DNA from: Hyphomicrobium_A sp964493785
GTDB taxonomy: Bacteria; Pseudomonadota; Alphaproteobacteria; Rhizobiales; Hyphomicrobiaceae
Assembly (NCBI GenBank): GCA_964493785.1
Contig: CAZBPM010000004.1
Coordinates: forward strand, 1-64,000
DNA: 64,000 bases
Direction of reading: 5' to 3'
This document shows positions 1 through 7,482 of this stretch, one piece after another. How positions within the stretch are numbered: the first letter of the stretch is position 1; each line of letters begins with the position of its first letter. Made by a program: the position numbers and the translations under genes. The notes beneath the pieces were generated by a model. It did not search any database, was not told where the DNA came from, and saw only the letters and a list, made by a program, of their open reading frames with translations.

Positions 1-301
1 CCGAAAGGCTGCCTCACTAGAACTAGAACGCAGCGTTTCGGCGCCCGCGCTCCCAGTTTATCGGCGCTGCCGATTCACGCCCTCGCCGATAGGCGCTCGG
101 GCGATCGGAGCGCTGGCGCAACCGACTCGCACTCCGGCGAGCCGGCCGGTTGGCGCATGCCTGGCCGGTTGGCGTGCGTGGCCGGCTCCGACCGAAACGC
201 CGCACGGGGGCTTAACCATCAGATGGCTAGGCTGCCCCATCCTGGCCGTGATTAGGACGACTACTGCCGATCGGGCGGCGCTCAAAAAACGAGGTTCTGG
301 A
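1..301. other. gene-free left edge
   Basis: I find no credible gene here. The stretch holds a 12-nt direct repeat, GGCCGGTTGGCG, at 144-155 and 163-174 (period 19), and two isolated GANTC sites (near 68 and 124). It probably contains the promoter of the first DUF1223 gene, but no clear promoter boxes stand out. Confidence 0.5.
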
Positions 302-1048
302 ATGCGTTGGAGATCAATGGCGGTTGCGACGGGAATGCTTCTCGCCGGTGCGGCGGCTGCGCAGGCTGCGCCGCGCGCGGTGCTGGAACTGTTCACGAGC
401 CCGTTCTGCTCCTCCTGCCCTCCGGCCGATGCGCTGTTCACGAAGCTCGCGCGGCAACCGGACCTCATCACCCTGGTCATGCCGGTGGATTCGTTCGATG
501 CGCCGGGCCGAAAGGATCCCCTGGCGAAGCCGGTCTTCACCGATCGGCAGGCGGCGTATGCAGAGCGGCGCAACTCGGACGTGCTGTTCACCCCGCAGGC
601 CATCATCAATGGTGCTGCAGAGGCTCAGGGCTCCGACACGGACGAGATCCGCGAGGGCATCGCGCAGACGCTGGGCGTGCTTTCGGTGCCGGTGGAGGCG
701 AAGGTCGCGGGCAAGAACATCAACCTGTCAATTGGCGGCGCGGGTTCGGCGAACGCCAAGACAGGCGTGATCACCGTGCTGCCGTTCATGCAGGATCACA
801 CGGAGCCGATGAGGGGCCGCAAGAGCCTGCACTATGCCAACCTCGTGCGCGACATCATCCCGGTCGACACCTGGAGTGGCGCACCGCTGAAGGCGCGGCT
901 GCTGCGGCAGGATTTCGAGCACTATGACGGCATTGTCGTGCTGCTGCAGGCCGGTACGGCGCAGCGACCGGGCGCCATCATCGGGGCCGCACGCCTGAGG
1001 TTCAACGATCACTCGGCCGAGACGCGAGCGAGCGAGACCAAGGGCTGA
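302..1048 (+). CDS. exported DUF1223 thioredoxin-like protein (copy 1)
   Basis: The product is 248 residues with a signal peptide (residues 1-22, ending AAAAQA). It is followed by the DUF1223 core ELFTSPFCSSCPPAD with a CxxC pair at C36/C39. DUF1223 proteins have a thioredoxin-like fold and are usually exported, so a periplasmic thiol-redox role is inferred; the substrate is unknown. The ATG at 302 was chosen over the in-frame GTG at 248 because the signal peptide begins there. A second DUF1223 gene follows after about 100 bp, so this is a tandem duplication. A 7-bp hairpin (1099-1115) lies in the spacer between the two. Confidence 0.88.
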   Translation: MRWRSMAVATGMLLAGAAAAQAAPRAVLELFTSPFCSSCPPADALFTKLARQPDLITLVMPVDSFDAPGRKDPLAKPVFTDRQAAYAERRNSDVLFTPQAIINGAAEAQGSDTDEIREGIAQTLGVLSVPVEAKVAGKNINLSIGGAGSANAKTGVITVLPFMQDHTEPMRGRKSLHYANLVRDIIPVDTWSGAPLKARLLRQDFEHYDGIVVLLQAGTAQRPGAIIGAARLRFNDHSAETRASETKG

Positions 1049-1151
1049 GAACCTGTAAATTGCGCGAAGGCGGCCACTGAACCGCGCTGCGATGTAACGC
1101 CGGAGCCTCTCCGGCGAATTCATGCAGAGACGGGAACTTCGGAGAGCCGGT

Positions 1152-1859
1152 ATGCGCAGACTTGCCTGTTTGCTGATTGGCGTTTGCATCTGCACGGGTG
1201 CGGCGTCGGCAGGATCGCGGACGGTGCTGGAGCTGTTCACCAGCCAAGGGTGCTCGTCGTGTCCGCCGGCAGATCGCCTGTTCGAGAAACTCGTTCACGA
1301 TCCGCAGTTCATCGTGCTGTCGCTGCCGGTGGATTATTGGGACCGGCTCGGCTGGAAGGATACGTTCGCCAAGCACGCGTTCACGGAGCGGCAGCGGGCG
1401 TACGCGTTCATGCGCGGCGATGGCCAGGTTTATACGCCGCAGGCTGTCGTCAACGGCAGCGAGCATGCGAACGGTGCCAACATGCTGGCGATCGGTGCGT
1501 CGGCCGAGACGACGTCTCCGCCGCGCCTGCCGGTGCGGGCCAAGCAGAACGGGGATGAGATCGAAGTTGCGATCGAGACGGCGCGGCCCGGGAGCCCCGG
1601 CGCGACTGTCGTGCTGATGCCGTATTTGCGTTCGCGCGAGGTGACGGTCGGGCGCGGTGAGAACTCGGGCACGAAGCTCACGTATACGCACATCGTGCGC
1701 GACATCATTCCGCTAGGCACATGGACGGGCGCGCCGGCGACGTACAAGGGCAAGCTGCCGAAGGACGAGCGTTTCGATGGCGCCGTCGTGCTGGTGCAGG
1801 AGGGGACGCCGGAGCAGCCGGGAGCGATCCTCGGCGCCGATCAGGTGGACGTGCACTAG
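1152..1859 (+). CDS. exported DUF1223 thioredoxin-like protein (copy 2)
   Basis: A 235-residue paralogue of the preceding gene. The signal peptide covers residues 1-20 (hydrophobic LACLLIGVCICTGAASA) and the CxxC core is ELFTSQGCSSCPPAD with C34/C37. The start at 1152 is preferred to the ATG at 1122 because GGAGAG sits five bases upstream and the signal peptide starts cleanly. The family is inferred to act as a periplasmic thiol oxidoreductase. The two copies share the conserved blocks LELFTS, SSCPPAD, FTPQA/YTPQA, HIVRDIIP or LVRDIIP, and GAI(I/L)GA, but differ in between, so the duplication is old. Confidence 0.88.
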   Translation: MRRLACLLIGVCICTGAASAGSRTVLELFTSQGCSSCPPADRLFEKLVHDPQFIVLSLPVDYWDRLGWKDTFAKHAFTERQRAYAFMRGDGQVYTPQAVVNGSEHANGANMLAIGASAETTSPPRLPVRAKQNGDEIEVAIETARPGSPGATVVLMPYLRSREVTVGRGENSGTKLTYTHIVRDIIPLGTWTGAPATYKGKLPKDERFDGAVVLVQEGTPEQPGAILGADQVDVH

Positions 1860-1972
1860 CCGGTCGATGCTCGATGCGGCCGGCCGTGCCAGATGCGGCT
1901 TGCTCTTTTCATTTGCCCCGTGAACGGCTAGCAGTGCCGGCCGAAAAGTCCTGACACGGGGGAAGACGTACA

Positions 1973-2941
1973 ATGTCATCGCGGCGCATCTCGTCGCGCC
2001 TGGCCACGGGGTTCGGCAGCGTTTTCGTGCATGCAGGCTTCGGGCTTGCGGCGGTGCTGGGCATCATGGCGCAGGTCGGAGCGATCGGCGCATATCGGCG
2101 CGGTGACGCGGACCTGCCGACGGCGATCGCGATCTTTGCGTTCAGCCTCATCCTGACGGTCATCGGGCTCGGGTTTTATTACTTTCGCTACGCCGTTTTT
2201 CCGGCGCAGCAGGCGCGCGCGGCGCGGCGCCTCGCGCAGAATCCGGGCGCACCGTGGCTGCTCGACGAGGACTGGGCGGCGCGCAAGGTCGTCGACCGGG
2301 GCAGCCGCACGGTCGCGATCTTCCTCTGGATCTGGTCAATCGGCTGGAACGGCTTGTGCGCGCTGATCTGGAGCGTCAACCGGGACAAGATCATTGCCGC
2401 GTTCAGCGAGTCCTGGGGCGACGCGGCGGTGGCGGTCCTGTTTCCGATGTTCGGGTTGATCGGTGTCCTTTGTGCGATCAGCGCGACGGTGCACAGGTGG
2501 CGCTACGGGGCGTCGACACTCCACATCGATACGCTGCCAGGCTATCTGGGCGAGACGTTTCGCGGGCGTGTGGTTGCGCGGCTGGCGGTGCCGGTTCCGC
2601 TCGAAGTCGAGCTCGTTTGCGAGCGCCGCTTCTGGGCGCGAGCGATGGGGCGCGGTGGACGCTCGATGGAGTTGAAAACGGAGCAGATCTGGTCGAAGCC
2701 CTACCCCATCGACAGCGATCGCCTGATGCGGACGCCGGACGGTCTGACGTCGATTCCCGTCGACGTGCCGCTGCCCGCGGGCAAGCAGGGGACATCGATC
2801 GACGAGGAGGGTGCGGGCGTCCGCTGGGCGCTTGCCGTACATACCGATCATGCACGGGCAAGTGGACCGGTGAAGTCGGCGGCGCCCGGAGCAATGAATT
2901 ACACCGCACGCTTTCTCATTCCGGTGTTCGCGCGCGAGTGA
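1973..2941 (+). CDS. four-TM protein of unknown function (copy 1)
   Basis: A 322-residue protein I do not recognise. Four hydrophobic segments are visible (about residues 14-36, 50-70, 113-135 and 150-171). A soluble C-terminal half of about 150 residues looks beta-rich, with the landmarks IDTLPGYLGETFRG, a VCERRFW block, IPVDVPLP and GVRWALAV. The start ATG is preceded by GGGGAAG. The next gene is a clear paralogue with the same order of segments. The tail alternates charged turns and strand-like stretches, as arrestin-like or Ig-like domains do, but I cannot assign a family. Probably in the inner membrane. Confidence 0.8.
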   Translation: MSSRRISSRLATGFGSVFVHAGFGLAAVLGIMAQVGAIGAYRRGDADLPTAIAIFAFSLILTVIGLGFYYFRYAVFPAQQARAARRLAQNPGAPWLLDEDWAARKVVDRGSRTVAIFLWIWSIGWNGLCALIWSVNRDKIIAAFSESWGDAAVAVLFPMFGLIGVLCAISATVHRWRYGASTLHIDTLPGYLGETFRGRVVARLAVPVPLEVELVCERRFWARAMGRGGRSMELKTEQIWSKPYPIDSDRLMRTPDGLTSIPVDVPLPAGKQGTSIDEEGAGVRWALAVHTDHARASGPVKSAAPGAMNYTARFLIPVFARE

Positions 2942-3049
2942 CATCTTCCTGGGTGTTCCCCTGGGAACGGATATTTCGCCTGACGCATGTGACGGTCTGA
3001 CCCATCATGGACGCGGCCGGGATGCCGCCCATTTTTGACGGGGATTGTC

Positions 3050-4051
3050 ATGACAGGTGATGGCTCGCGAGCCGGTTCTACAGTGGTGACGGCGCCGCTA
3101 GGGTACTTCGTTCTGAATGCGGTGGTGGCCGTCATTGTGCTCGCAGGGGTGTCCACCCAGCTCAGCGTGATCGTGGCCTATCGCCGGGGCGACATGCATC
3201 TGTCGGAGGCGATGCTGGTCTTGGCGATGGCGGCCGTGATCACGGCCGCCGGGCTCTGGCATTTCTACCACCGCTATGTGGTTGTCGCGGCACGCGATGC
3301 TGCTGCTGCCAGGACGGCAGCACTTCATCCTGATGCGCCTTGGATGCTCAACAGCGGGTGGGCTGCGCGGCGCCTCGTCGATCGCTCGAGCCGCGGAGCG
3401 GCGGCCTTCCTCTGGATTTGGGTTGTCGGCTGGTGGGCCGGGAGCGCGCTCATTTTCGGCGTCAATCGGCACGAGATACTTGCCTCGCTCCATACGTGGA
3501 GCGGCGCGCTGCTGGCGTTGTTCTTTGTCAGTTGCGGCCTGCTCGCTTTAGCATGCGCTGTTGCCATGACGCGCAAATGGCTGCGGTTTGGAGCGACCTC
3601 GCTGAGCATCGATACGTTGCCTGGATACCTTGGCGATCGCTTCAGGGGCACGGTGACGGCGAAGTTGCCGGACCGCGAGCCTGCTCTGGAGGCCGAGATC
3701 GCGTGCGAGAGACTGACGGTGACGTGGACGCGGACTCCGAAAGGTGGGCTCAGGAAAGATATCCTGACGGAACCGGTGTGGTCGCACTCGTGGTCGCTCG
3801 AACAGAGCCGCATGGCGCGCGGCAAGGACGGGCATATCATCATTCCGATCGACGTGGCTTTGCCGGCGGATCAGCCGCAGGTCGAGATTGATGAGGAAGG
3901 CGGGGGCGTCCAGTGGATGCTGTACCTCCGCGACAAACGCGCCGGCGCTGCTGCGGAGAAGCCAAGCGGGCCTGCAGCACCGACGATCGGGCCGGCGGAA
4001 CTCGGCGGGTTCTCTGCGGAGTTCGCGATCCCAGTGTATGCCCGCAGATAG
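3050..4051 (+). CDS. four-TM protein of unknown function (copy 2)
   Basis: A 333-residue paralogue of the preceding gene. Shared features are APWMLNSGWAARRLVDRSSR against APWLLDEDWAARKVVDRGSR, the FLWIW...GW helix, IDTLPGYLG(D/E)xFRG, a CERL/CERR block and the EEGGGVQW/EEGAGVRW block near the C-terminus. Hydrophobic segments lie at about 15-38, 52-72, 117-137 and 150-171. The ATG at 3050 is preferred to the TTG at 3035. Its stop codon directly abuts the stop codon of the convergent nhaA gene (4051/4052) with no spacer, so transcripts from the two strands may interfere or share a terminator. Confidence 0.8.
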   Translation: MTGDGSRAGSTVVTAPLGYFVLNAVVAVIVLAGVSTQLSVIVAYRRGDMHLSEAMLVLAMAAVITAAGLWHFYHRYVVVAARDAAAARTAALHPDAPWMLNSGWAARRLVDRSSRGAAAFLWIWVVGWWAGSALIFGVNRHEILASLHTWSGALLALFFVSCGLLALACAVAMTRKWLRFGATSLSIDTLPGYLGDRFRGTVTAKLPDREPALEAEIACERLTVTWTRTPKGGLRKDILTEPVWSHSWSLEQSRMARGKDGHIIIPIDVALPADQPQVEIDEEGGGVQWMLYLRDKRAGAAAEKPSGPAAPTIGPAELGGFSAEFAIPVYARR

Positions 4052-5899
4052 CTAGGTGGCTTCGATCTGCTCCGCCTCATGCACCAGTGCCGGCTTCCAA
4101 AGCACGGCGATGCCTATGACGGCGGACATCACAGATGCTGCGAAGACGGCGATCTTGGCGGCGGCAAAGTCGGAGGCGCCGTGGAATGACTGGCCGGCGA
4201 TGAACAGCGACATCGTGAAGCCGATGCCGGCAAGCGCTCCGGCTCCGGCCAGCTGCCGCCAGTTGTAGCCTGACGATTTGACTGCCCACCCGGCCCATAC
4301 GGCGAGAGCGGACGCGCCGACGAGTCCAAGCGGTTTGCCGATGACGAGGCCGGCAATGATCGCGAGCATGAGCTGCGAGTGGCCTTCGATCACGCTGCCG
4401 GACAGCTCAACGCCGGCATTGGCGAGCGCAAACAGCGGCAGGATAATGTAGCTGGAGCGGGCGCCCGCGTGGCGCAGCAGGCGATCGGCGGGTGACTCCA
4501 TGCGATCGAAGATTGCGTCGATGGCGCGTAGCGCCGGCAACGATGGTCCGTGACGCAGCACCTCGTCGCCATGCTCGGCCTCGGCGGCGACGATGCTGTT
4601 GAGCTGCGCCGTCAGGGCGGCGAGATTGGCCGGCGGGCGCGTCGGGATGAAGAGCGCGAGAATGACGCCGGCCAGCGTGGCGTGCAGTCCGCCCGCGTGC
4701 ACGCACGCCCACAGCACGATGCCGAGAAGGACGTATGGGGCGACGCGATAGACGCGCGAGGCGCTGAGTGCGGCGAGTCCCCCGATCACGACCAGCGCGC
4801 CGGCCAGATAAATCCACTGCAGAGCGTTGGAGTAGAAGATCGCGACGACCGCGATGGCGCCGATGTCGTCGACGATGGCGGCGGCGGTGAGGAAGATGCG
4901 CAGCTCGACGGGTACGCGCGCACCCATCATGACGATGATTGCAACGGCGAATGCGGTGTCCGTGGCCATCGGGATGCCCCAGCCGTGCGCCCAAGGGCCG
5001 GATGGGATTACGAGAGCGTAGAGCGCTGCGGGCACGACCATGCCGCCCACCGCTGCTGCGATGGGGAGGGCCGCCGATCGCCGGTTCGCGAGATGGCCCA
5101 CCGTGAATTCGCGTTTTATCTCCAGGCCGACGACGAGGAAGAAGATGGTGAGGAGACCGTCGTTGACCCAGTGGCGCAGGGACATCTTGAAGTCTGCAGA
5201 GCCGAGCTGGACGCCGAGGTACTGCTCCCAGAAGGCCTCGAAGCCCGGCCCCCAAGCTGAGTTCGTGAGGACAATTGCGACGATGGTCGAGAGCAGGAGC
5301 AGAAGTCCGGCCGAAGGGCCCCAGCTCGCGAATTCGAGTGCGGCAGAGCGGAAGCGATGGCCGAGGGTGCCGAGCATCGCGTCGAGGAACGAAGTTTCGT
5401 CCCACGGGCCGTCATAACGGCGGCTATTCATGAAGAAGGTCGGGGTGACGATGACGCCGCTGGCGTGCGCGCTGCGCTCGTCGGCCATGACACGGTCCGC
5501 CACCTGGCGCCAATCTTCGGTGGAAGGCGACTCGGGCGGAACCTCGACACCCAGATCGTCGGCGACACTGCGCAGGTCGTCCTCAGTCAACGTTTCGGAA
5601 CGCGACATCAGTTTTACGTGCGCTTCCCAGAACGTGTCCGCGTCGCGCGCGCGCTCAACCAACTCAGCTGCTCGGCGGGCAAGCGGGCTACCAGATAAGG
5701 GGCGATGGCGAAAGACGTAGCGAAGCCGGTCGCCGAGCTCGTTGCGCACCTCGGCAATGCGCGCGTTGGCGGCGCGGCAATAGGGGCACGCGTAGCTGCC
5801 ATATTCGACGAGCGTTATGGGGGCGTTTGCCAGGCCCAAGGTGTGGTCGTCGGGGCCAACGGGGCGGTCGAGGCGATTGCTTTGTGGCGTGTGGTTCAC
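4052..5899 (-). CDS. nhaA: Na+/H+ antiporter NhaA with N-terminal DsbA-like thioredoxin domain
   Basis: A fusion of about 615 residues. The N-terminal ~165 residues are a DsbA/thioredoxin-like domain with the active site CPYC (residues 38-41 from the GTG at 5899) and a TPTFF stretch that supplies the expected cis-proline. The remaining ~430 residues are NhaA, with the essential Asp pair in AAIVDDIGAI (about 345-346) and the upstream ATDTAFA Asp. NhaA exports Na+ (or Li+) in exchange for protons. The start is uncertain: GTG 5899 has GAGGG close upstream, while GTG 5968 adds 23 unconvincing residues and has no ribosome-binding site. No signal peptide precedes the thioredoxin domain, so which side of the membrane it faces is unclear. 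DsbA-NhaA fusions occur in other bacteria, but the role of the thiol domain is not settled. Confidence 0.92.
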   Translation of the reverse strand: MNHTPQSNRLDRPVGPDDHTLGLANAPITLVEYGSYACPYCRAANARIAEVRNELGDRLRYVFRHRPLSGSPLARRAAELVERARDADTFWEAHVKLMSRSETLTEDDLRSVADDLGVEVPPESPSTEDWRQVADRVMADERSAHASGVIVTPTFFMNSRRYDGPWDETSFLDAMLGTLGHRFRSAALEFASWGPSAGLLLLLSTIVAIVLTNSAWGPGFEAFWEQYLGVQLGSADFKMSLRHWVNDGLLTIFFLVVGLEIKREFTVGHLANRRSAALPIAAAVGGMVVPAALYALVIPSGPWAHGWGIPMATDTAFAVAIIVMMGARVPVELRIFLTAAAIVDDIGAIAVVAIFYSNALQWIYLAGALVVIGGLAALSASRVYRVAPYVLLGIVLWACVHAGGLHATLAGVILALFIPTRPPANLAALTAQLNSIVAAEAEHGDEVLRHGPSLPALRAIDAIFDRMESPADRLLRHAGARSSYIILPLFALANAGVELSGSVIEGHSQLMLAIIAGLVIGKPLGLVGASALAVWAGWAVKSSGYNWRQLAGAGALAGIGFTMSLFIAGQSFHGASDFAAAKIAVFAASVMSAVIGIAVLWKPALVHEAEQIEAT

Positions 5900-6018
5900 T
5901 GTCCCTCGTGACTTAAGCTCAGGCGATCTTCGCAAGTTGAGACCAGGTTCTGCGTTACCTACACGCACGGCTGATGCAAGTCATCTCGCGGGCGTCAGTT
6001 AAGGGAGCTGCGCCGAGC

Positions 6019-6486
6019 TCACCGCTTCTTCAGCGCGCGCTGCACGGCATGCTCCAGCGCCTCGAGAAATCGGGAGCGATCGGCCTTGGTGAAGGAGGCA
6101 TTGTAGCCCTTGCTTTCACCGGTCTCGCGTAGGTGCGCCGAGAGATCGCGCATGGCGAGCGCCATTCCGATGCCTTCGTGCGTGAAAGGCTTGCCCGTGG
6201 GGCCGATCACCTGGGCATTCTTCTTGAGGCAACGCGCGGCGAGCGGAATGTCTGCCGTCACGGCGATGTCTTGTGCCTCGATGCGCTCTGCGATCCAGTC
6301 GTCGGCCACATCAGGTCCCTCGGTGACGACGACACGCCGGATCAGCGGGCCCTCGGGCAGCCGCATGAATGCATTCGATACAAAGGTGATGGTCAATCCA
6401 TGGCGCTCGGCCACGCGCACCGCCTCGTCCTTCACTGGACAGGCGTCGGCATCGACGTAGATGGCGGGAGGAGCGAGGGTTTGCAT
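6019..6486 (-). CDS. UPF0178 (DUF188, YaiI/YqxD) family protein
   Basis: A 155-residue protein with the full UPF0178 pattern: IYVDADACPVKDE near the N-terminus, FVSNAF, the VADDWIAE block, the VTADIPLAARCLKK core, and the C-terminal SFTKADRSRFLEALE. The length matches the family (about 150). The family has a PIN-like nuclease fold and conserved acidic residues (here the DADACP and TADIPLA aspartates), but its cellular role is not established. It lies 51 bp downstream of the next minus-strand gene (6538-7080), so the two may be co-transcribed. Confidence 0.9.
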   Translation of the reverse strand: MQTLAPPAIYVDADACPVKDEAVRVAERHGLTITFVSNAFMRLPEGPLIRRVVVTEGPDVADDWIAERIEAQDIAVTADIPLAARCLKKNAQVIGPTGKPFTHEGIGMALAMRDLSAHLRETGESKGYNASFTKADRSRFLEALEHAVQRALKKR

Positions 6487-6537
6487 TCCGGCCGAGTATT
6501 TAGCCGCTTATCGTTTCGATTGGAAGCAACCGGCAGG

Positions 6538-7080
6538 CTATTGCATCGACTTGGACAGCAGCTCAATGACGCCGTCAGCATCGAGGATCTTGTCCTGCAT
6601 ACCCGCAGCGGGCGTGCGTGGATCGGCGTCCATCACCGGACCAGGGGCGACTGCCGCAACGAGGTGCTCCCACACTTTCGGAACCATGGAGGACTGCCCC
6701 CAGGTGGCGGACAGCAGGTAGCGGACTTTGGCGTGCTGCGCGGCGGCGCGCTCAAGCGTGCCGATGACTTTTGGTCCGTGCGCCTTGAGTACGGTTTCCA
6801 GAGCGCCGGCGCCCAGCAATGCTACCTGCTCGCCGGTTCTGCATTCATCGAGCGCCGCGAGAATGAATTCGACAGCGGCCTCGGGCGATGTCTGCACCAT
6901 CTCGTCGACGCAGTCGTAGGCCCGCATCCGGTCGCCCCTCTCCTCGTGATCTACGCTGTGCGGCGCGATCTTGAGCAGGATGCGGCCCAGGCGCTTGGGG
7001 TCGAAGGCTCCGTTCTCTGTGAAGCACAGCGGCTCGGCGCCCTCGAATTGGCAGTCGAAACAGCTCCAGTTGCGTTCCAT
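6538..7080 (-). CDS. conserved hypothetical protein, Cys-containing N-terminus
   Basis: A 180-residue soluble protein with no family I can name firmly. The N-terminus carries two clustered cysteines (CFDC at residues 7-10) and one at 19, which might bind a metal. The rest is helical and resembles immunity-like or DUF6869-type helical-repeat proteins, with the run DRMRAYDCVDEMVQTSPEAA, then EFILAALDEC and LGAGALETVLKAHG. That resemblance is only an impression. Two GANTC sites (7107-7111 and 7115-7119) lie 27-39 bp upstream of the start, which may couple expression to CcrM methylation. Confidence 0.6.
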   Translation of the reverse strand: MERNWSCFDCQFEGAEPLCFTENGAFDPKRLGRILLKIAPHSVDHEERGDRMRAYDCVDEMVQTSPEAAVEFILAALDECRTGEQVALLGAGALETVLKAHGPKVIGTLERAAAQHAKVRYLLSATWGQSSMVPKVWEHLVAAVAPGPVMDADPRTPAAGMQDKILDADGVIELLSKSMQ

Positions 7081-7106
7081 GTCGTGCCACCGGTTCCACG
7101 ATCAGC

Positions 7107-7119
7107 GAATCTGAGAATC
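7107..7119. promoter_or_regulatory. pair of GANTC (CcrM) sites
   Basis: Two GAATC sites eight bases apart, just upstream of the minus-strand gene starting at 7080. In Alphaproteobacteria CcrM methylates GANTC and GcrA acts at promoters carrying these sites. Two so close in a non-coding stretch is suggestive only. Confidence 0.35.
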
Positions 7120-7192
7120 GCATCATAGCCGGGGTTGAGCCCACCTTTGTTGACATGCATCTGTTGCTGCAACCTGGTGGCGCCAAACGGAA

Positions 7193-7218
7193 ATGGCCCG
7201 GGCAAGCGCCCGGGCCAT
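7193..7218 (-). terminator. hairpin terminator of the amt operon
   Basis: A perfect 11-bp stem (ATGGCCCGGGC with its complement) and a four-base loop (AAGC), 25 bp beyond the stop of the 72-residue gene. On the minus strand it is followed by TTCCGTTT, a partial U tract. Confidence 0.75.
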
Positions 7219-7242
7219 CGTCAGTGCTCGCAACCCGCCTGA

Positions 7243-7461
7243 TTATTCGGCGGGTGAGAAGGCGGCCGAAGAGGGAGCTTCGCTCTTCGCTTTTACGCCC
7301 ATGATCTTCCTGATGTGCAGTTGCTCCATCGTCGTCTGCCACATGAAGAAGACGATGATGAACCCAAGCAGGATCAAAGTGTAGACGTACTCTGCGCCCG
7401 CGAACGGGTAGAGAGTGGTCAGTTCCGGTAGCTTGGAGAGTGAAGACAGACCAGTCGACAT
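7243..7461 (-). CDS. 72-residue single-TM protein co-transcribed with amt
   Basis: A small membrane protein: about 25 polar residues, one hydrophobic helix (about 27-43, YVYTLILLGFIIVFFMW), a basic stretch (HIRKIMGVKAK) and an acidic tail. It starts 21 bp after the amt stop with a very strong ribosome-binding site (AAAGGAGG), so it is surely translated. The position downstream of amt is where glnK usually sits, but this is not a P-II protein. It is probably an accessory subunit or regulator of the transporter (inference). I recognise no family. Confidence 0.75.
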   Translation of the reverse strand: MSTGLSSLSKLPELTTLYPFAGAEYVYTLILLGFIIVFFMWQTTMEQLHIRKIMGVKAKSEAPSSAAFSPAE

Positions 7462-7482
7462 AATTACCTCCTTTCGCGGTGC

